Assembly: GCA_019313245.1 (NCBI GenBank) | Contig: JAFDBP010000013.1 | Coordinates: 1 to 33,095, forward strand | Direction: 5' to 3' | Length of the DNA stretch: 33,095 nucleotides | Source: Deltaproteobacteria bacterium | GTDB lineage: Bacteria; Myxococcota_A; UBA9160; SMWR01 | Shown: piece by piece, positions 17,439 to 25,975 of the stretch | Layout: the number at the start of each line of letters is the position of its first letter | Position numbering within the stretch: position 1 is the stretch's first letter | Notes under the pieces: model-generated | The model's input: the letters and a program-made list of their open reading frames with translations, nothing else | The model's database searches: none | What the model was told of the DNA's origin: nothing | Translations under genes and position numbers: made by a program

Positions 17439-18197
17439 CTAGAAGCCGTCCTTTTTGGCGCGTATCCGCCCGAGTTCGGCGGCGTCGCGCGCGCGCATGA
17501 ACGGGTTCGTCGCGCGTTCTTCGCCGATGGTCGACGGTATCGTCATCTCGGCAGGCGTCGCGTCGTGCCAGTCCGCGGCCCGCTTGGCGCGAATCGCGCG
17601 CACGCGTTCGAGCCTCGCGCGGATCTCGGCGTTGTCGGGCTCGACGTGCGCGGCAAACTCCAGATTGCTCTCGGTGTACTCGTGGCCGCAAAACACCCGG
17701 GTCGCATCCGGCAGCGCGCCGAGCTTCTCGACGAGCGCACTGAACATCATCTCGGGCGTGCCCTCGAACAGCCGCCCGCAGCCGGCGGCGAAGAGCGTGT
17801 CGCCGCAGAAGACGGCCTCTGCCGCTTCGAACGCGAAGGCGATGTGGTGCTTGGTGTGTGCGGGGATGAACAGGACGCGGGCCGACTGGTTGCCGACCGA
17901 GATCACATCGCCCTCTTCGAGTCCGTCGCTGAATCCCGGCAGGCGGTCCGCATCTCCAGCGTGGCCAAACACGGGAACGCCCCAGAGTTTGGCGAGTTCG
18001 GGGTTGGCGGCCGAGTGATCCATGTGATGGTGGGTGGAGAGGATCTTCGTCACCCGCGCAGCGCGCGCTTGGACCCGCTGAATCACGGGCGCCGCCTCGG
18101 GTGCATCCACCACAGCCGCCTCGTTGGTCTCATCACACACGAGGAGGTAGGTGTAATTGTCCCCGAGCGTGGGGATCCTCTCGACCGCGAGCGCCAT
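17439..18197 (-). CDS. gloB: Hydroxyacylglutathione hydrolase (glyoxalase II)
   Basis: MALAVERIPTLGDNYTYLLVCDETNEAAVVDAPEA; metal motif STHHHMDHSAAN; FCGDTLFAAGCGRLFEGTPEMM; FCGHEYTESNLEFA. Confidence 0.94.
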   Translation of the reverse strand: MALAVERIPTLGDNYTYLLVCDETNEAAVVDAPEAAPVIQRVQARAARVTKILSTHHHMDHSAANPELAKLWGVPVFGHAGDADRLPGFSDGLEEGDVISVGNQSARVLFIPAHTKHHIAFAFEAAEAVFCGDTLFAAGCGRLFEGTPEMMFSALVEKLGALPDATRVFCGHEYTESNLEFAAHVEPDNAEIRARLERVRAIRAKRAADWHDATPAEMTIPSTIGEERATNPFMRARDAAELGRIRAKKDGF

Positions 18198-18311
18198 GTG
18201 AGCGAGGCTAGCGGTCGGCCGCGCAAGCTTCCACTCTGCGATCGTTGGCAGGGGCTTCCGAGCGATCGAGCACTCGCGCGATCTCTGAGAGCGGTCTCAC
18301 GGGAGGTCTGT

Positions 18312-18554
18312 ATGCGCACATTTCTCTTCGCATTGAGCCTGGCCGCATGGCTTGGGTGTGCGGCGTCGAACCCGCCTGCCGCAGAATGGCGGCGCGCAGA
18401 TGGTTCCGCTGCGGATCTCGAGCAGTTGAAGGCCGATCGGGCGAGATGCTTGAATCGCGCCGGGGTGCCATCCCCCGGCAGTCGCTCGCCCATGCAGGCG
18501 ACCCGCGACGACATGATCGATTGCATGCGGATGCGGAGCTGGGTGCCGCTCTAG
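18312..18554 (+). CDS. Small hypothetical lipoprotein (80 aa)
   Basis: ATG 18312 after GGGAGGT; MRTFLFALSLAAWLGCAASNPP lipobox LGCA. Confidence 0.6.
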   Translation: MRTFLFALSLAAWLGCAASNPPAAEWRRADGSAADLEQLKADRARCLNRAGVPSPGSRSPMQATRDDMIDCMRMRSWVPL

Positions 18555-19447
18555 GTCGGCTCGGCTCGCAGTTTCCCGTCAAACAGGTGCAGCTGCTCCT
18601 GGCTCTTCGCGGCCGGATCCGTCTCGGACGGGGGCGCTGCGGATGCGGTTTCCGGCAGGCTGTCTTTCGGATAGATCTGGCAGCGGTCGTTGTACTCGCA
18701 CCAGTCGCATAACGCGCTGCGCGTCGGTTTGAATTCGGTTTCGTCGTTGATGCGGTCGACCACGCTCATGGTGTCTTCGCGCAGGTAGCGCAGCTGTTCG
18801 GGCGTGCGGGTCGAGGTGAGCTTTCGGTCCCTCTGGAGGTAGTGCCAGACCAGGCGCATCGGTTGGTCGGGGTAGCGATCCGCGAGTCCGATCTGGTAGA
18901 GGGCGAGCTGGCGATCCTCGTCGACTTCCTTTTGCGTGGGGACGCGTTTACCCGTCTTGTAGTCGTGGATCTCGATCACACCGTCTCGCGCGCGAACGAT
19001 CCGGTCGATGATGCCCTGGAAGCGGTATTCGCGTTTCTCGTCGAGCGCGAAGGTCACGCGCTGTTCGATGCCGAGGGTTTCATCGCCATCGAACGGATAG
19101 TGGCGGCGGTAGTAGGCGGTGAGACAGTGCTCGCCGAGCTGTCGGTAGAAGTCGAGCGGCGTGCCCTCGCGGACGATCCGCACGCGGTCCGAGTCATAGC
19201 TCTCTTCGAAGAGCTGGTTGTAGCGGTAGATGACCTTTTCGAGCGAGGGCACGTGCCCGCGCTCGGCGGCCCTGTAGAGGCGCTCGAGGACTTCGTGGAC
19301 GCGCTTTCCCACGAACGCCTCGATGCCCTCGGTGTCGGTCGGAATCTTGAGCAAGTAGCGGTACTCGAAGCGCTTTGCGCAATCTTCGAAGGTCGCGAGA
19401 CGCGAGTGGCTGTAGATCTTCGGCACCCCATTTCCCCTGCGGCGCAT
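18551..19447 (-). CDS. Stand-alone PD-(D/E)XK (RecB/Cas4-like) nuclease with predicted Fe-S cysteines
   Basis: KIYSHSRLATFEDCAKRFEYRYL, VGKRVHEVLERLY, FQGIIDRIVRARDGVIEIHDYKTGK, RQLALYQIGL, CDWCEYNDRC. Confidence 0.85.
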   Translation of the reverse strand: MRRRGNGVPKIYSHSRLATFEDCAKRFEYRYLLKIPTDTEGIEAFVGKRVHEVLERLYRAAERGHVPSLEKVIYRYNQLFEESYDSDRVRIVREGTPLDFYRQLGEHCLTAYYRRHYPFDGDETLGIEQRVTFALDEKREYRFQGIIDRIVRARDGVIEIHDYKTGKRVPTQKEVDEDRQLALYQIGLADRYPDQPMRLVWHYLQRDRKLTSTRTPEQLRYLREDTMSVVDRINDETEFKPTRSALCDWCEYNDRCQIYPKDSLPETASAAPPSETDPAAKSQEQLHLFDGKLRAEPT

Positions 19448-19456
19448 GCCGCGCTT

Positions 19457-19888
19457 CTATCTTCCGAGCCGTTCCTTCGCCCAACCGATTGCGCGCTGCT
19501 CCGGTTCGAAGGTGAGTTTCTCTGCCGCCTCGTCGATCGCGCACCAATAGGTCCGATTCATCTCGCCGTCGAGTTCGAGCGGTGCTCCGGGGATCCACTC
19601 CATCAGGAAGTAGTGCACCTGCTTCGAGATCCGCTTCGAGTCATCCGCGTATTCGTATTCGGCACTGCCGAGCGCGCCGACGACGCGCGCGCGGAGACCG
19701 ACTTCCTCGGCCACTTCGCGCACCGCGGCGTCCTCGGCGCTTTCGCCGGGGTCGATCTTGCCCTTCGGCAGTCGCGTGGTCAGCTGCCGCGTGATGCGGT
19801 CGCGCTGCTCGGCGATCGCGACCTCGATTCCGGCCGCGCCGCGCCGATAGACGACGCCCCCGGCGCTGATTTCCGCGAATTCCCCCAT
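19457..19888 (-). CDS. NUDIX hydrolase
   Basis: ISAGGVVYRRG...; Nudix box GKIDPGESAEDAAVREVAEEVGL. Confidence 0.93.
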   Translation of the reverse strand: MGEFAEISAGGVVYRRGAAGIEVAIAEQRDRITRQLTTRLPKGKIDPGESAEDAAVREVAEEVGLRARVVGALGSAEYEYADDSKRISKQVHYFLMEWIPGAPLELDGEMNRTYWCAIDEAAEKLTFEPEQRAIGWAKERLGR

Positions 19889-20017
19889 GGTCGGGCGTGA
19901 TTGTAGTGGATTCGACCAGAGGTCGGCGCGCTGCGCTGGAACCGCCCGCGCGCGCTCGTGAGCTACACTCGCCGCTCCACTTGTGCACCCCCCGCGCCCG
20001 CCGAGGTTTTCGCGATC

Positions 20018-20905
20018 ATGCCCGAATTCGATGTCTCCCAGCTCGTCGAGGACGTGGATCTGGTGCGCGCGCGCGTCGCCGAGCAACTCGCCGAAGTCGA
20101 CCGGGTCGTGGTGGTGATGAGCGGCAAGGGCGGTGTCGGCAAGAGCGCCGTGGCCGTCAATCTCGCGCTCGGGCTCGCACGACTCGGCCGCCGCGTGGGT
20201 CTGCTCGACGCGGATCTGAACGGTCCGTCGGTATCGAAGATGCTCGGCCTGCGCGGCCAGCCCGTGCGGGTAACGGGTGACGGTCTGCTCCGGGCCGCGA
20301 CCGGCCCGCACGGCATGCGCGTTCAGAGCATGGATTTCTTTCTACAGGGCGATCAGGCGTTGGATTGGGACGGACCCGAGGGCGAAGCGGCGACTCTGCG
20401 AAGCGCGCTCGAACAGGCCGCGCTCGGAGATCTGCTCGGCCGCACCGATTGGGGCGAACTCGACTTCCTGGTGGTCGACCTCGCTCCCGGTGCGGATCGA
20501 TTGCCCGCGCTCGGTCAGTGGCTCCCGCGCATCGCCGCCGCGCTCGCCGTCACCATCCCCACCCGGGTGGCCACGCTCGCGGTCGAGCGCTCGCTGCGCC
20601 GCGCGCGCGAAGCGGGTTTCCCGCTGATCGGGCTGGTGGAGAACCTGGGTACGTCGATCTGCGCCAAATGCGGGGCGGAAGGGCCGCTTTTTCGCGAGAC
20701 GCTAGACTCGGAGATCGTGGAGGATCTCGGCCTGGAAGTGCTGGCGCGGATTCCGTTCGACGCGGAACTCGCGGCGGCTGCCGACCGGGGCCGCCCGTTT
20801 CTGGAAGGCGAGGTGACGAAATCCGTCGCAGGGATTGCCCTGGCGCAGCTCGTCGCGCGTGTCGACGCGTATCAGCTGCCCGGGCCGGAGGGCGAATCGT
20901 GGTGA
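20018..20905 (+). CDS. Mrp/NBP35-family Fe-S carrier-type P-loop ATPase
   Basis: VVVMSGKGGVGKSAVAVNLALGLARLGRRVGLLDADLNGPSVSKMLG; LVENLGTSICAKCGAEGPLF CXXC. Confidence 0.88.
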   Translation: MPEFDVSQLVEDVDLVRARVAEQLAEVDRVVVVMSGKGGVGKSAVAVNLALGLARLGRRVGLLDADLNGPSVSKMLGLRGQPVRVTGDGLLRAATGPHGMRVQSMDFFLQGDQALDWDGPEGEAATLRSALEQAALGDLLGRTDWGELDFLVVDLAPGADRLPALGQWLPRIAAALAVTIPTRVATLAVERSLRRAREAGFPLIGLVENLGTSICAKCGAEGPLFRETLDSEIVEDLGLEVLARIPFDAELAAAADRGRPFLEGEVTKSVAGIALAQLVARVDAYQLPGPEGESW

Positions 20906-21378
20906 AGACGCGCTTGCAGATCCTCGGTCTCGCGGGAATCGCCGCGTTACTGCTGCTCGGTATTTCGACTGCGGCGGCGCAGGATGGCGACGCCCAGGAA
21001 CCCGAAGGCTGGGCGTACGCGATTTCGAACGACTTGATGAGTCCTTTCTGTCCCGGCAGAACCCTCTCCGCCTGCACCAGTTCGCAAGCCGACGAGCTTC
21101 GGATGTGGTTGATCGTCCAGGAGGCTTCGGGGCGCACCCGCGCAGATGTCGAGGCGGAACTCTTCGAGCGCTACGGCGACGTGCTGCGTCCGGCTCCGCG
21201 CGCCGAGGGTTTCGGCTTGACGGCCTACGTGTTTCCGGTCCTCGCGTTCATCGCGGGCGGCGTCATCGTCACGGTCTTCCTGAGACGACAATCGCGCGCG
21301 GCTGCAGTCGCCAAGTCGTCGTCGAAGCCGTCGGATCCGGAACTCGAGCGCATCATCGACCAGGAGTTGGCGGGCTGA
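20902..21378 (+). CDS. CcmH/CycL/NrfF-like cytochrome c biogenesis protein with variant Cys motif
   Basis: Signal peptide; ISNDLMSPFCPGRTLSACTSSQADELRMWLIVQEASGRTRADVEAELFERYGDVLRPAP; C-terminal TM helix. Confidence 0.78.
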   Translation: MKTRLQILGLAGIAALLLLGISTAAAQDGDAQEPEGWAYAISNDLMSPFCPGRTLSACTSSQADELRMWLIVQEASGRTRADVEAELFERYGDVLRPAPRAEGFGLTAYVFPVLAFIAGGVIVTVFLRRQSRAAAVAKSSSKPSDPELERIIDQELAG

Positions 21379-21394
21379 GACGCGCCGGACTTTC

Positions 21395-21952
21395 GTGAAG
21401 ATCTACACCAAACGCGGCGATGACGGCGAGACCGACCTGATGGGTGGCGGTCGCGTTTCCAAGGATTGCGCGCGGGTCGAGGCGTACGGCGCGGTCGACG
21501 AACTCAACGCCTGCCTGGGGCAATGCGCGGCCGAATCGGAACACCCGGATCTGCGCGAAATCGTCGGGGAGATTCAGTCTCTGCTGTTCGATCTGGGCAG
21601 TTACCTGGCGGCTCCGGACGCCGAGCGGCGGGAGAAGGCTTCGATTCCGCAGCCGGAAGACGCCGAGGTGGAGAGGCTCGAAGTGCGCATCGATGCGCTC
21701 GAAGGCGAACTCGAACCGCTGAAGTGCTTCATCCTGCCCGGCGGAACGCGCGCAGCGGCGGCCTTCCACCTGGCCCGCACGGTTTGCCGTCGAGCCGAGC
21801 GCCGCGAGATCGCGCTGCACAAACTGGAGCCGTTGAGCGCGGCGGCGCTTCGCTATCTAAACCGCCTGTCCGATCTGCTCTTCGTGATGGCGCGAGTCGA
21901 GAATCGGCGGGCGGGTGTCGCAGACGTGGAGTGGCGCGGGCGCGATCGCTGA
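21395..21952 (+). CDS. Cob(I)alamin adenosyltransferase, PduO-type
   Basis: MKIYTKRGDDGETDLMGGGRVSKDCARVEAYGAVDELNACLGQ; CFILPGGTRAAAAFHLARTVCRRAERR; LNRLSDLLFVMAR. Confidence 0.95.
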   Translation: MKIYTKRGDDGETDLMGGGRVSKDCARVEAYGAVDELNACLGQCAAESEHPDLREIVGEIQSLLFDLGSYLAAPDAERREKASIPQPEDAEVERLEVRIDALEGELEPLKCFILPGGTRAAAAFHLARTVCRRAERREIALHKLEPLSAAALRYLNRLSDLLFVMARVENRRAGVADVEWRGRDR

Positions 21953-22063
21953 ACCGATGTAGTAGATGCCGCGCTCGAGCCGCAAGCGCAGCAGCGTGCC
22001 GATCGCGAGACCCGCGAACATCGAAATAAACAGCGCGAGCAGCACACCCTTCAACAACTTCAC
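21857..22063 (-). CDS. Small single-TM hypothetical protein (68 aa)
   Basis: GTG 22063 with strong GGAGGT Shine-Dalgarno; MKLLKGVLLALFISMFAGLAIGTLLRLRLERGIYYIGSA; 15 nt after the SNF2 stop; 3' end overlaps the adenosyltransferase gene antisense. Confidence 0.5.
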   Translation of the reverse strand: MKLLKGVLLALFISMFAGLAIGTLLRLRLERGIYYIGSAIAPAPLHVCDTRPPILDSRHHEEQIGQAV

Positions 22064-22078
22064 GCGATACCTCCGCGC

Positions 22079-25009
22079 TCAAGCGAGCAGCGAGAGCAGG
22101 TCTTCCCGTGTGAGCGCGCCCGCTGCGGTGCCCAGGGCCGCTTCACTCAACGCGCGCTTCTTCTGCTGAAGCGCCAGGATGCGCTCCTCGACGGTCTCTT
22201 CCGCGACCAGTCGGTACACCATCACCGGTCGATTCTGGCCGATGCGGTGCGCGCGGTCGGCGGCCTGGTCTTCTGCGGCCGGATTCCACCAGGGGTCGAG
22301 GATGAATACGTGATCCGCGGCGGTGAGGTTGAGCCCGAGGCCGCCCGCCTTGAGGGAGGCCAGCAGAACCGGCGGCCCCTCCGGATCCTGGAATTCTTGC
22401 ACCACGCTCGAGCGGTCTCGGGTCGTGCCATCGAGTCGGGTGTAGGAGACTTCGACGCGGTCGAGGTGCGGCTCCACCAGGTCGAGTAGCGAGGTCCATT
22501 GGGAGAAGACCAGCGCCTTGTGCCCTTCCGCGAGCACCTCGTCGAGAAACTCGAGCAGCAACTCGATCTTGGAGGAAGTCTTTGCGGTCTGGCCCGGCAC
22601 GAGTGCCGTGTGGCAAGCCGCTTGTCGCAGGCGGAGCAGGACTTCGAGGGCCTGCATGACGTTCGCACCCGACGACAGCTGGGCGACCACGTTTTCGAGC
22701 GCCGCCGCGCGGATGGCGTCGTAGGTGTTGCGTTCGCTCTCGGTGAGCGTCGTGTGGAGCACGATATCCGTGCGCGGCGGCAGCTCGGGTGCGACCTCGC
22801 TCTTGAGCCGGCGAAGCACGAACGGGCGGATCCTGTCGCGCAGGCGCGCTGCAATCTGGGGATCGCCCGCATCGATGGGTTTTGCGTAACGCTCCTCGAA
22901 GTCGCGCCGCGATCCCAGCAGCCCGCGATTGATGAAGTGAAACTGGCTCCAGAGTTCGTCGAGCCGATTTTCGACGGGCGTGCCGCTCAGCGTCATGCGG
23001 AAGTCGCCCCGCAATCGATAGGCGGCCCGCGTGACCTTGCTGTCGGGATTCTTGATGGCCTGGGCTTCGTCGAGAATCAGCGTGTCCCAGTATTCGGCGG
23101 CGAGCTTGTCGGCATCGATGCGCAAGATTGCATACGTGGTCAGGGTGACGTCGCGCTTCGCGTCCAGTCGTCGGCCCGGACCGTGGTAGACGTTGTAGCT
23201 GAGGCCGGGCCGAAAGCGCGCGATCTCGTCGGCCCAGTTGTGGAGCACGCTGGTGGGCGCGATCACGAGCGTCCGCCCGCGCAGCCCGCACAGGGCTTGC
23301 ACGGTCTTGCCGAGCCCCATGTCATCGGCGAGCAGCGCGCCGAGGTTTGCGTCGCGCAGTGCGCAGAGCCAATCGATTCCCGTGACCTGATAGCTTCGGA
23401 GTGTCGCCGTCAGATCCTTCGGTAACTCGGCCGAGGGGATTCCGCCGGCGCTGCTGACGAGGTCTCGCAGGGCATCGAAGGCCGGCGGCGCTGGAACCTC
23501 CATTTCTTCGCAGAGCTTCGCGAGATCCGGCAGCGCAGAGTTCGGCAGTTCGCCCGCAATTTCGCGGGCTGCGAGCAGATCTGCGATCCGATCCCCGAAG
23601 CGGCTCAGCCAATCTTCGGGCAGCGGCGCCATCCCCCCGCCCGCCAGTGGCACCAGTGAAATTCCCTGCTGCCAGGCCGCGAGCACCTGCGACGGGTCGG
23701 CGCTGCGGGCCTGGGCCGGACCGCGAGCCGTCTCGCCGGTGGATTCGAAGTAGACGTCGAGGCCGGCTTCGCCAATTTCGACGCGCGGTTCGACGGCGGG
23801 TGCGAGATAGAAATCTTCGTGCCCCGCCCCCTGGATCTCTCCATCCCAACTCTCGAGTCGGATGGAGAAGTCGACGGCCTCTTGTCCCTTGAGGCGCAAC
23901 TTTCGACCCGGAGCCAGCTCGAGCTCGTTCTGGAGTCGGCGGATCAGCTGTCGCTCGGCAGATTCATCGCGCACGGGCACCTTCCCGCCGATGATCTTCA
24001 GGCGCCCGCTGTCGACTCTGGCGATGATGGGATCTCCATACACTAATGTGGGTAATACGGTGAGCGCGTCGTTTTCCTTCTGCACGGTGAGCAGCAGGCG
24101 CGGCTTTTCCTGAACGGTACGCGGGAGGCGCTTGGTGTCGATCATCACCGGGATTCGTTCCTGCAGCGAGGGCAGGATCTCCGTTACCAGCTCGGATACG
24201 GCGTCGGGGCTGAAGATGCGCCCACGCGTCAGTTGATCGATCTCGCGCCCGGTGAGATTCGTCTCGCCGACGGGCCGCAGGACGTCGCCGCAGAGCACGA
24301 CGCCGTTGTGAAAAACCTCGGTGATCGACGGATCGCGCTCGACGAACAGCCGGAAACAATCGCCGTCGTCGACCACCCTTCCGTGAGGGACGACGCGCTT
24401 CGATGAGGTTCGCACCGGGCGGCCTTCGAGGAGGATGTCGCTCGCCCCCTCGAGCGCCTTCAGCAGGTTTTCCGTGAAGCCCCGCGGTACGAGGCCGTGT
24501 GCGCGCGCTCCGAGAAGTTGCTCGACGGCGAGATCGGCTTCGGTGGCGAGAAAATCGGGACCGTCCACCTGCCCGGAAGCGACTGATGCGAGCGCGACCC
24601 GAAGCGGCGGAGAGTCCCGGCCGGCGACGACCACACGCTCCATGGCGAGGCCCGCGTTCTTTCGGCTGAAGCGATAGCCGATGCGTCCGCGATGGTCGCT
24701 GTTGGTGGGAAGTGGGCGTCCCTCCTTCCGGGCCTTGCGGAGCGCGATCACCGCAGCGGCGACGTGCTCGCAGGGGTTTTCGCGGTCTTGGCAGTCGCAT
24801 TCCCAATCGTCCTCGCCCAGGTAGAGGGTGACGAGGGGGCAGACGAGGCCGCCGCGAGTCGAGACGCGGATGGTGACTTCCTTGTCGTCGGCGCGTTCGC
24901 CGGTCACGCTGTCGGAGCGCGAGAGTTCCACGCCGCGGGACCACGCGCCCGATGAGCACGCCTCGCGAACGGCTTCGAACAGGGTCTGGACGGATTGCGG
25001 CTTCGCCAT
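22079..25009 (-). CDS. SNF2-family DEAD/DEAH helicase with N-terminal SWIM zinc finger
   Basis: ATG 25009 ([23 protein letters not shown]...); [87 protein letters not shown]. Confidence 0.95.
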   Translation of the reverse strand: MAKPQSVQTLFEAVREACSSGAWSRGVELSRSDSVTGERADDKEVTIRVSTRGGLVCPLVTLYLGEDDWECDCQDRENPCEHVAAAVIALRKARKEGRPLPTNSDHRGRIGYRFSRKNAGLAMERVVVAGRDSPPLRVALASVASGQVDGPDFLATEADLAVEQLLGARAHGLVPRGFTENLLKALEGASDILLEGRPVRTSSKRVVPHGRVVDDGDCFRLFVERDPSITEVFHNGVVLCGDVLRPVGETNLTGREIDQLTRGRIFSPDAVSELVTEILPSLQERIPVMIDTKRLPRTVQEKPRLLLTVQKENDALTVLPTLVYGDPIIARVDSGRLKIIGGKVPVRDESAERQLIRRLQNELELAPGRKLRLKGQEAVDFSIRLESWDGEIQGAGHEDFYLAPAVEPRVEIGEAGLDVYFESTGETARGPAQARSADPSQVLAAWQQGISLVPLAGGGMAPLPEDWLSRFGDRIADLLAAREIAGELPNSALPDLAKLCEEMEVPAPPAFDALRDLVSSAGGIPSAELPKDLTATLRSYQVTGIDWLCALRDANLGALLADDMGLGKTVQALCGLRGRTLVIAPTSVLHNWADEIARFRPGLSYNVYHGPGRRLDAKRDVTLTTYAILRIDADKLAAEYWDTLILDEAQAIKNPDSKVTRAAYRLRGDFRMTLSGTPVENRLDELWSQFHFINRGLLGSRRDFEERYAKPIDAGDPQIAARLRDRIRPFVLRRLKSEVAPELPPRTDIVLHTTLTESERNTYDAIRAAALENVVAQLSSGANVMQALEVLLRLRQAACHTALVPGQTAKTSSKIELLLEFLDEVLAEGHKALVFSQWTSLLDLVEPHLDRVEVSYTRLDGTTRDRSSVVQEFQDPEGPPVLLASLKAGGLGLNLTAADHVFILDPWWNPAAEDQAADRAHRIGQNRPVMVYRLVAEETVEERILALQQKKRALSEAALGTAAGALTREDLLSLLA

Positions 25010-25938
25010 CAGCGGCTCTTCCCCAGGGCCTCTTCGATCTCGAGGCCGAGTCGCGCCAGCAGCGCGAATGCCGAAACCGAATCGTCTTTGCGCACGCGTT
25101 CGCGAAGTGCGCGTCGGCCGCCGAGTCGTTCGATGCCAAACGCCCCGTAGCGCCGTTCGAGCGCGCCGAGCAGCTGGATCTCGCGGCCGCGCCATCGCCT
25201 TTCTCGCAGCGCGTCGCCGTCGATCAGCCGCTGACGGTGTGCATCCATCGCGCTGACGAGTTCGTCGATCCCTTCGCCCGCGCTCGCGGACGTGAGAATC
25301 ACCGCCGCCTCGCTGGGGGAAGTCCCCCGATCGCCCAGGCTGACGCTGCTCCTGAGTTCGCTCGCGGTGCGCGTCGCCGCGGCTCCGAGGTCGGCTTTGT
25401 TGACGACGAAGACATCCGGGTATTCGAGAATGCCGGCCTTCATGAATTGCAATGCGTCTCCGGTTCCAGGTGTTGCGACATAGACGAGCGTATCTACGAG
25501 TGCTGCCACATCGCTCTCGCTCTGGCCCACGCCGACGGTCTCCACGAAGACGCGATCGAACGCCGCGGCCAGGATTGCGACCGCCGCCCACGCGCTCTCG
25601 GCCAGGCCGCCGAGTTGATCGCGCGCGGCCATCGAGCGAATGAAGACCCCGGGATCGGAGGCGCCCGACCGCACGCGGACGCGATCGCCGAGCAGGGCGC
25701 CGCCCGTGGTGCGGCTCGAGGGGTCGACGGCGACGATCGCGAGCGTCTCTCCCTTCGGCCGCAATTCGCGCACGAGTGCGTCGAGCAGGGTCGACTTCCC
25801 GGCACCTGGTGCGCCCGTCAATCCGATGCGCGGCGCGCCGGGGAAGGGCATCTCCCGCTCGAGCGTGTCGAGGAGTTCGAGCGCCTCTTTGCGGCGGTCG
25901 GCGCGGCGATCGTCGGCGAGATTGAGCGCCTCGGGCAC
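25009..25938 (-). CDS. meaB: MeaB/ArgK-type G3E GTPase (B12 mutase chaperone)
   Basis: [53 protein letters not shown]; downstream of a B12-dependent mutase. Start uncertain: coding similarity appears to extend a few codons upstream ([14 protein letters not shown]). Confidence 0.92.
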   Translation of the reverse strand: MPEALNLADDRRADRRKEALELLDTLEREMPFPGAPRIGLTGAPGAGKSTLLDALVRELRPKGETLAIVAVDPSSRTTGGALLGDRVRVRSGASDPGVFIRSMAARDQLGGLAESAWAAVAILAAAFDRVFVETVGVGQSESDVAALVDTLVYVATPGTGDALQFMKAGILEYPDVFVVNKADLGAAATRTASELRSSVSLGDRGTSPSEAAVILTSASAGEGIDELVSAMDAHRQRLIDGDALRERRWRGREIQLLGALERRYGAFGIERLGGRRALRERVRKDDSVSAFALLARLGLEIEEALGKSR

Positions 25939-25975
25939 CGCGTCTCGGTCATGGTCCAGCAGTCGCCGGGCGAGA

